Source of the DNA: Amoebophrya sp. A120 | Taxonomy: Eukaryota > Sar > Dinophyceae > Syndiniales > Amoebophryaceae | Direction of reading: 5' to 3' | DNA length: 44,967 nt | NCBI GenBank assembly: GCA_905178155.1 | Contig: CAJINV010000006.1 | Coordinates: forward strand, 958,378 to 1,003,344 | Part shown: in pieces, positions 31,885-41,600 of the stretch | Layout of the letters: the number at the start of each line of letters is the position of its first letter | Position numbering within the stretch: position 1 is the first letter of the stretch | The notes under the pieces: model-generated | The model's input: only the letters and a program-made list of their open reading frames with translations | What the model was told of the DNA's origin: nothing | Database searches by the model: none | Position numbers and translations under genes: made by a program

Positions 31885-34562
31885 ATGTTTACCCTTGCAG
31901 CATTGCTGTATGCATTGCAAAAGTAACGTACTAGTGGTAATTGCATTACAAATTACCTCAGCATTACAAATGGAGTTTGTCATGCTGTTTTACCTTGGGA
32001 TGGAGATTTGTAATGCATGATTGCAATTAGTACGAGTACGATACTTTTGCACAGTATATGCTGGCGGTGTTGACATTATCAACTACAGTCGTCTCAGCGG
32101 CCCCACGAGGACCAGGATTGGGCGCTTGTGCCACTACAGTTGGTGCCACAGCTGCATCACGCCCGGCAGAAGGAGCCCCAGGCTGTGTAGCCACTACTCC
32201 AGCCAGCGCAAGTACCTGCTCTTCCTCTTCCTGCAGCACACCGTTGACAGGATCATCGTCAGTAAAAACAACTTGTTGTTCACCTCCGAAGAGCGCCAGA
32301 GTAGAGCGACGGCGGGGACAACAATTCCGTTTGCAGCATCAGCAGACAGGTACTAGTTCATCTTGCGGAGTAGGAGCTGCCTCTTGTTCGTCCAGCACGA
32401 CGACAAGTCCTCTGGTAGTCGTGCCTTCGCGGAAAAGCAAATACCATGGCGGGGGCCCTCGCTCCGCGCGAGGGAGTAGCAAAGGTGGAACAAGCTGTAC
32501 AGCGATGCTAAATGTAGCGAACAAACGGCTGAAGCACCGGCAACCCGGGCAGCAGAACAGTGGTGCTTTTTTACCCGAATACACAGCCAGTTCGTCCACG
32601 GACACTGATGCCAGCTGTTCTAGCGGGCTGACGCGGAGGTTTTGCACAGGAGCACGGGCAGGAACTGCAACTGAGGATAAAACCATCATCCTGATGAATG
32701 AACATTACGCAGAAGGACTGCAACCAGTGCCGTTCTTGCGACAAGCAGGCACCGCGGATGAAACTACTACACCCCGCACAGCACCAGTGCGGCTCCCGGA
32801 TTTGGGAGGTCGTGGTGTTACGGGATTGTTCTCAAATAACGTCGGTACATGGACAGCGAGAACAACTTCAGAGGTACCTGATGGAGATGATGATCATGAT
32901 GATGATGCCGACATGTTGGTGATGCCGGAGCCCGAGCCTGATGAGGTGGTGGACCAAATTTTTGTTCGGCCGTCTTCAAAATCATCTTCTTGTTCGCGAT
33001 TCTTGCAAGAAAAAATGCCACCAGCATGCCCCTCCACCAGCTCGTCGGCCTCTTGGCCTTCTTGGTCTACTTCGGAACAAATGGAACAGGAAGCACTCAG
33101 GGAGATCAACATCGGGAATAAAAATAATCATGGCAGCTTGTTCACCTCCGTAATTAACTACAAGAATCAGGAGCGGCTGTTGAAGAACAATCCGGGCTGG
33201 GAGGCGTTTTCGACCCAGCTGTCTCTCGCGAAAGCCATGTCTGGAAGAGGACCACAGGAGTTGTTGCCCTCAGTGGTAGAAGGAGCGTCTTCATCTACGT
33301 TTTCCCCAGCAGCTCCACAGAGAAGAAGAAGTCCTCGAGATGGAACAGGACAGCCACATGTAACAGTTCCCCGCAGAAGAGCTGCGCGAAGTAGAACTGC
33401 AGGTGAGAATTCTCCTTCAATGGTGCAACTCAGAGCAGCGGCAGGAAGCATGATGCGCAACGAGAGGAGCAGCAATCATCAGGAAATTATCGGATTGATT
33501 GCTGAGGAGGATGAGGAAGAACCCGAGTTAGAACCGATGGATGAGGGCAGTAGCTTTAACAAAGCAGGAGAGGAACAAGCGCATCTTCATCTTGCACAAC
33601 CAGCGCCATCTTCCTTAGAAGAAAAAGCCACGTTTTTACAACCAAATACTGCGAGATCATTCCCAGAAGCGGGCGAGGCCAGCGGGAGTAGAAGTGTTTC
33701 TTCCGACGTGCAGGGAAAGAACCGCGTTCCCCCCTCTCCGCGCTTTCTTCCATCCTTGACCGCGCGGGGAAGTACGGCTGGAAGTTTAAAAAGTGGTGCA
33801 GCAACTGGAGCCACAGCGTCAACAACAGCTGGAGCAGGAGGTCGTTCGACCACGAGCAGTTCCTCTGGCATTCACACCAGCGGCAAGATGAACAACTACA
33901 CCCCCGGTGGAGGAAGTGCATACCCGGTGCTGCTGTCACCATCCTCTTCTTCCGGTAGTGGGCGGCAGCAGCGCGTCTTCGCCGGAGCAGTAGGAGCACT
34001 ACTAGGCGAGAACAACAACCGTTGCGATCATGATCGCCCGACTGTTTTTGCCGGAAGTTGTTGTACTGCATCTTCTTCGTCAGCTGCTACTGCCGGTGGT
34101 ACTAGCGTCGATGCCAGCAGAAGGCCACCCGGAACATCTGGAGCTGGTCTTCTGGCCCGAACTACTGGGCTGGTCTTGGGCGATACAGCAGACAAATCTG
34201 CTGGGGGAGGTAGCGAACGAGGACCCTCTGGTGCAGCAAGCAGGACCACGCCACCACCAGGTCCTCGCGAACAAACTACACAACAAGATCCGGCAAATAC
34301 TTATAGCCAGCAGCCCTACGTCAGCACTGGTACTGCCTCGGAACTCCACGACCGCATGCTGCAGCAACTTGATCTGATCGAGATCCCCTGGGTAAGACAG
34401 ACTGCGCAGAACAATGACGGTCTAGCACAACAACTTTCGCCGATGCTTAATATTAATAACTCGGGCAGCTACTCGAGAACAATCCCGACGTCGGTCGACG
34501 GAAGTGCTCTGCAGTACCTTGCGATGGACGATGCGCGAGTAAGCCGCGTCTTGGGAGGCTGA
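31885..34562 (+). CDS. Secreted Ser/Thr-rich protein, 840 aa
   Basis: Exons 31885-31908 and 32064-34562. The first exon encodes only MFTLAALL; joining it to the second completes the textbook signal peptide MFTLAALLAVLTLSTTVVSA, which settles the start. The mature part is low complexity: Cys/Ser/Thr-rich at first (STCSSSSCSTPLTG), an acidic DGDDDHDDDAD patch, a more ordinary segment around EALREINIGNKNNHGSLF, then long Ser/Thr/Gly/Ala runs. No domain recognised. Likely an extracellular or vesicle protein, perhaps heavily O-glycosylated (inference). Apart from the one introner it is a single 2.5-kb exon, in contrast to its neighbours. Confidence 0.83.
31909..32058 (+). mobile_element. Introner, family B (in signal-peptide codons)
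   Basis: 150 bp. Starts TATGCATTGCAAAAGTAACG, ends GATACTTTTGCACAGTATA. Target duplication TGCTG at 31904-31908 and 32059-32063. It splits the hydrophobic core of the signal peptide. Confidence 0.95.
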
Positions 34563-35692
34563 TGCGAGGACGAAAAGCGAATCGGAGGCACTGCATGTGC
34601 ACTGATGTGTAGAAGTCTTGTTCTACATCTTGATCTCTGTTCATGCGCCGTTTTCCTATGAAATATCCGTTGAAATTTTAAAAGTTACTTACGCTATTGC
34701 TGCCTTTTGTACGAAAGCGAAACACAAACTCAACGAAAGTACAAAAGTATTTTACTACGATAAAATGTACACCTACACGATTTCGATTTACAGAATGATT
34801 TTACCTTTTGCGAAACCTGAAACAAAACCATTCACTTCCGAAGAGAAAACGATGACTCGTTAGGCACGTGCAGTTGCGCTGCTTTTCCATTTTCTTTTTT
34901 TGCTGTCGTAGTTACATCCAGAAGCATACTGAGACTTCTTCCTTTTGCAACTGTACTTGCTACACATCAACAAGCAACAGCCTTGATCATATCACGAGCT
35001 TTTGATTATTCCGGAGGCTACTAAAGTTTTTAAAATACTTGTATGAATTTTTGCGATGCTGAGGAGTGCCTCAAGCTAAAATGAAAATGATTGAGGTTCT
35101 ACTATCTTTATCTGATGCCTTCGACAATCGAAGGCATTCTCACTGCATTTTGTTGAAACGTAAAAACTATTGCACTAGGTGTATGTCAATGTCTTACAAA
35201 AACTCTGTCGACCTGCTACTGCTTCCTCTGCAGTCTTTCGTACGATGTGATGTATTAAGCACACAACTTGGAGGACGATGTCGTAAGTACATCTACATTG
35301 ATACCACAACGAAGAGAATAATTTTTTAAAAGGAAGTTTCATTTTGCACAAATAATTCATGAACACAAAGGATCATACGTCCGACTCCGACCACTGCAGA
35401 CGTCAGACGTCGAGGTTGGCGCTTCGCTAGTAAGCTCGCTTGGTCCACGACCACCACCGTGTCCTTCGCACGGTCTTCACTACTAGGAGTTTTGTTCTTC
35501 TTCTTTGTTTGTTGTCGTATCGTCTTCTCCGAGCGAAAGCGATGTTCTTTTAGGCATACAATGTTAATACGCATGACTTCTGCGCACTTCATCTACTACT
35601 TAACCGCTTTGCTCCATCAACAGACGAGCCAGGCTACCGTCGCATCTTCACCTTCGTCTTGCATTTTTCTCTAGAAATCTCGCCCTTCCAAG
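34563..35692. other. Intergenic, no gene seen
   Basis: 1.1 kb with short frames on both strands, none with domain, paralogue or introner. A Leu/Phe-rich plus frame just before 35693 overlaps the next start in another frame and is not supported. Confidence 0.5.
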
Positions 35693-38600
35693 ATGATGCG
35701 TTACCATTTCGTCTACTGGTGGTTGGGGTTTCTCCTGCAAGGGTCAATGTTGCATGGAGACAACTACCACTCGCACTCCGGGAGGTTCGTTCATGCAATT
35801 GTGCTCGGGAAAAACAAAAAGAAAAACAAGGCCGCGACCAATGGTGCTCGGCGGGGAATGAACGCAAGTGGAAGAACATCAAGTGCGTTCGTCAGGAAGA
35901 ACCAAGGAGTGGCCGCCCGCTCCATGTGGTCCCTAAGCCTCGGCATGTCTTCTTTTGGCAAGAAAAATGCGGTAGCCGAGCAGGATTTTTTCAGTGCCGC
36001 GGCCAAAAATGCAGAATACGCTGAAGACGAGGTTGTTGACTTCGACTTCTGGCCCTCCTTTCTCGCGACAACGGACCACGTCGGTGCAGCTGGCGAGCAA
36101 AGTAGTAGTGCAACAGCGACGGTGGACCACGCCGAGCATCTTCGACCGCTTCCCACCGTTGACCAGGCCGCGCAGAACGTACGGCAGCTTCTGGATAGTA
36201 GCGAAAACAGCATGACAAAGAACATGAAATATGCTTCGTCTTCTACCCGTAGTTCTTTCTCTTTCAAGCAACAACTAGAGCAGCAAGCGCCTCAAGAGAA
36301 GGAGAAATTTCGGGATTTTTTGAACAAATTAATGGAGGAAACGGATGAAAAAATTGACGACAAGTTTCTCCTATCCTCTGCAAAAGTATCGTACTCGTAG
36401 TAATTGCAGCCATGCATGACAAAGCCAACTGTCTACCCAGACACGCATGACAAATTGCGTTTTTCTTCTTGAGAAAATTTGTATATGCAATTTCTACTAC
36501 GTACGATAGTTTTGCAATGCATATCTTCACTGCACGCTACAAATCGGGAAACCAACCTCCCCGCTCCAGAAGGAACTTAAAAAACTGCGACATGAAAAGC
36601 AAGAGGCGGTTCAGACGGTCACGAAATTGCAGCAAACCTACCAAGAATTGAACACGCAGCAAGGGGAAATTGTCGCGAAAATTTCGGAACTGAACGATCG
36701 GATGGACGCGGAAAAAGCGGATTTTCGGGTGAAAGATCAAGATTTCGAAAAAATGAAGGAGAAGCTGGAAACGGACGAAGTTTCACTCGAGAAAGTGTTG
36801 AATTTTCTGAAGGAAAACCGGGGGAAGGGGTGTGGAGGTGGTGTTGGATCTGGTGGTGTACTACCATCTTCGGCAGCCGCAGCCGCTTTGTTGGCAACTA
36901 CGAGTAGTACAGAATCATCCACGTCATCATCTGGAACATCATCTTCAAAAGCCGGTACTAGTACGGCAAGCCTGCGAAATGAAGGGGCGGAAATAGTAAC
37001 CTTGGTCAGGAACTTGCATACCACTAACACAGAACTCTTTCACCAGCTCTTCGTCCACCAAGCTCCCGATTCGCCCGAAGCCGTTGCGGAAATGCTCACG
37101 AAGCAAGCTTCCTGCGGCTGCGGGCCGGAGGTCGGGGAGAAGGGTGGGGGCAATGCCACCGATGCGGCGAAGACCCACAAAAATCCTCTCTGCTCCCCGA
37201 TTTTGTCGGAGCGCGCCGCGGTGCTGTTCGCGCGGCAGACAGAGCACCGGGAAGAATTTACGAAGGAGAGGCAAACTATGCGTTGCAAATATGTCGGGGT
37301 CTGGAAGCAGGATGCAAGGTTTGCCATGCTTGTCTGGCATGACTGAAGAGTTTGTAAAGCGTGTTCAAGAAGAGAGCCTTTTGCTTGTCATGCAGAAACG
37401 CAGTTTGTCATGCGGAAAAGGAAAACGCAACTCGCACTCGAAGCCACGCAAATATTTTTCATGCTTGGCTGTCGCTGTGCATCACAGAGCACTCACTATT
37501 CACAGCTCAGCATTACAAATTTCCAGACCAAGACATATTTGTATTTGATACAAACCGCCCAGGAAAACCATGAGAAAGAGTTGCAAGAGATCCAAAACCT
37601 CATCGAGGCAGAAATTGAGCAGAAGGAGCAGCTGGGCAACGAAATGATGGAAAATACGAAGTTGTTGAATAACGCCATCATTGAGAAGAACGCCGCGGTC
37701 AAAGCCTACGACATGCAACTTTCGGTAGTGACGGGCGAAGTGAACGGGTGTAAAGAAACTTTGAACGAATTGAAGAACATCCGCATGTGCTCTTTGAGGG
37801 TGTTACGGAACGCCGTGCAGCACAGCATCGCTGAAACAGGTACTGCAATAACTTCCAGTGAAGATGCTGCCCCGGCGGCGGATCAACAAACATCAGGAAA
37901 TACTAATCTAAAACCCGTCGACTGCGAGGTTTCGGATTGGACCATTGGCTCGTGTATGGACTTGAAAACGGGAAACAAGACCATTTCCTGCGACGATTCC
38001 CTGAAGGGAGGGCTGCAACTTTGGTCCAGAACGGTCACCAATGAGCCGAACAAAATCGGGAAACAATGTCCGCATTTGGAGCAAAAGGTCAAGTGCGCGG
38101 TGAATAAACCCTGTCCGCAGAACTGTCTCTTTATCCCACAGAAAAAAGCCGGCAGGTCACATTTGTAATGCAAAAATAAATACACAAAAAAAACTGCATT
38201 GCATATCCGAAACAGCATGCTATGGGGCCACCCATGACATATTTTTTTGTGTATTTGTTTTTGCATATACAAATATGCCCTTCCAGTTTTTTTCTGTGTG
38301 ATACTCTTATCCGAGTGGACGGATTGGGCCACCTGCAGCTCCAGCTGCAAGAACCAGGTCGGGACGCAAAGCAGAACCCGCGAAATGTATCACGTGCAAT
38401 ATAAAAAATTTAGCGCACGAATTTCATGCATCACAAATCTAGAGTTTCTACCTAATTATCTGGCATGACAAATTTCTTTTTTGCTCTTGACATGAAAATT
38501 TGTGATGCAAGACGTAGACGTACTACGCTACACAACACTACTTTTGCAATGCATAAAGTGCTGCAGGAGCCGAAGCACGAAAACGCGGAACCCTGTCCGA

Positions 38601-41600
38601 CGGGGTTGGTGGAAAGTCGCTCGTGTTCCGGGGAAGAGTCCTGCGACCACGATTGCGAACTAGATCTCCATTGGAGCAGCTGGAGTGGCTGTGTCTTGCC
38701 GTGCAACCAACCGAAAGGGATGACGATAAATGGTCAAAACCACAAAAACAACCAAGAATCTTCCGACGACAGCGAGACGCCGACACTGCCACCGAATTTC
38801 GCCATCCGCACGAGGGGCGTGAGTAAGCTAGCCACCGGGGATATGAACTGCAAATATGTCTGGGTCTGGCAGGGTGTAACTGTAAACTTGTCTTGCAGGT
38901 TTTCCATGACCCATGAGGTCTGGCATGCAGGACCTTGCATGACAGAGTCTGTGAGGTCTCTGTCATGCCTATCCTGCATGAGAAACTCCCTCCCAACTTG
39001 GTCGAAAGTGGACAGCTTTTGGCAGTCATGCAACACAAATTTTTGCATGATTCGGCTTTAGCATAACAAGTTGCAATCTTCCAGACCCAGACATTTTTGC
39101 TCTCCACAGGGGAGGGAAAGTGCCCGAAAATTTTTGACCCGCTGCGGTACGAAACGATGAGCTGCTCTCTCCATAAAGACGCGACGATACGAAAGAGCAC
39201 AACTCCTCCTCCCCCCCATCTGTGTGGCATGAACAGCAATACAAACACCAGCAGACGTGGAGCCTGCGCATGACCAATTCATATGCCTGGCGTAGTGCTA
39301 CTTGGGCATGCAAACAGTGCCACAAGCACAAGGCAGCGCAGCACCTGGATTTGGGGTTTTGCATGACAAACGAGGGGGAGCAGAGGGGGTTGCGCACTCT
39401 CATAGACGACCTTGGATTCCCCGGAGGTTGTGGTTCCCCCAAAGTGTCCGAGCGCCAGTGGAAGTAAAGAACCCGGCGCAGGCGCGGTGCAGTGCACGGG
39501 GGCCATGGATTTGCTCCTTGCCTTCGATTTGTCGACGCCTTTGAACGCGGGGCTGGACGGTGCGAAAAGCCCCGAGGCGCTGCGCAAACTGGAGTTGCTG
39601 AAGAATTTCACCCTGGAGCTAGTGCAGACGCGTTTGGGAATCCCGTTGGAGCAGAAACTGAACCTCACGGCGGACATCGACGGGCTGATGGGCGACACTG
39701 ATCTCGGGGCGGGAGACATGTTGTCCTCGTCGGGTGAAGATATGAACTTTGGCGATTCTGGTGACGTGGGTGGGATGACGGACGGTGGTGGTGGTGGTGG
39801 GCCTATGGGGGACAGCGCTGCAGGAAAAGCCTCGTCTTCCCCACGACCAGCAGCGGCAGCCGGCTCAAGAACAACAACACAGACGGCAGGTGCAGCGACG
39901 TTTTCAGCACCCAAAACATCATCCTCTGCGCCCTCACTACTCCGGCTCGGTGTTATCGCGTATGGCAACGGGGAAATCAACACGTCCGGGCAGAGCCAAG
40001 CGAAGTTGGTGCAGCCCTTTCAGGAGGCGAAACTCGCGCGGTTTAAGGTGGAGGAGTCGGTGAAGAAATTGAACTTTTTCACGGCCGGCTTCCCCAATGC
40101 CGCGCAGGCGTTTTCTCTTGCGTCAGCGGAATTTGAGCGGATTGCGGAAGAACAGGCGGTATCAAATGCAAATATGTCTGGGTCTGGAAACTTCAACTTG
40201 GAATGCTGTGCTGTGAACAGCAATAGTGAAGGCTCTGCAATGCAATGCCAAGCATAAGAAATATTTGCGCGGCTTGGTGTTGCGCTTTCCGCATGGCAAG
40301 CAAAAGGGTCTGCTCTTCTTGGACACGCATCGCAAAAATTTCAGTCATGCCAGCCAAGCATGACACACTTGCATTCTTCCAGACCCAGACATATTTGCAT
40401 TTGACAGGCGGAGAGGGAGGAGCAAGAAGGTGCAGAAGATGCTGCTGCATCCACCGGTGGAAATACTGGCACGACAGGAGCAACAAGTTTTGCTGAGCGT
40501 AAAACTGGAAGTACAACTGCTAGAGCAGCTGCATTGTTTTCTTCAACAATTTCCTCTTCAAGTAAAAGAAGGAGTGCTGCTGCTCACCTTTCTGTTCCCG
40601 GAAACAACGGCCCGCTTGCTTCGACGTCCCCACCGCCGTATCCTGTGGAAAAGTATCGTACTCGTATAAATGCATTACAAATTGACTTAGCATTACAAAG
40701 TGAATTTGTCATGCGGATTTGCCTTTAAGAAGAACAAGAAGATTTGTAATGTATAAACGCAATTAGTACGAGTACGATACTTTTGCAGTTGATACGTCGC
40801 CCCGGCAGAAAATCCTGCTTCTCTTCACGGACGGGAAAACCCCCGCGATTTTTCGGAAGCAGAGCGTCGTGTTGGCGAAAAAGCTGAAGAGGGAGCAAAA
40901 CGTGCGGATTTTCGTGGTCGCTGTAACCGACGGAGAATTGTGTTCGGGCGATGAGCACCTGTTGAAAAACCAGTGGGCCTCTTTTCCGAAGGAGATGAAC
41001 TATTTGCAAATTGCCGGGGGGTTCGACAAACTGATGATATCCGGCAGCGCGGCTAGCAGTGGGCAGACGGAAGAAGAGCAGAAAGAATCTGCAGCGGTCG
41101 ACGAGATGGTGACTGACCAGGCCGCGGACGCATCCGATGCGGAAGCTTCGGGAGGAGCTACTGCAGGAGGGGGTGATGATGAAGCAACACAAAGCGACAG
41201 CACTTCCGATTCCAGTAGCACTAGCGAAGCCGAAGCAGCGGAGGTCGCGGGGAGCCCAGAAGACATGATGAAAGAGGAACAGCCCGCTGGTAGCGGCGCT
41301 GCTGCAGCTACTAGTGGTTCTGCAACGCAGGGGACGGGTGCGGCGCAAGGACCACAGGAAGTGGCCGAAGAGGACGAGGAGCTATCATGTGCAAAAGTAT
41401 CGCACTCGTATTGCAATACTGCATTACAAATCTCGTAGTCTTAAGCTACATCCGCATGACAAATTTCATTTTTCATGCTGAGGAAATTTGTAATGCATTC
41501 ATACGAGTACGATACTTTATTTGCAATGTATAGGAGCCGCGTGCCACAAACAAGTGGCTACAAGAATTGACCATGAAGCTGTGCACGAACGGGCGGAAGT

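Noticed and set aside
32058-34562. Start of the Ser/Thr-rich gene at the ATG at 32058
   Set aside because: That ATG straddles the last base of an introner. Removing the introner joins MFTLAALL to AVLTLSTTVVSA and gives a complete signal peptide from 31885.
39279-39983. 234-codon minus-strand frame
   Set aside because: It is the shadow of the vWA-encoding exon, whose plus-strand frame is supported by flanking introners and domain motifs.
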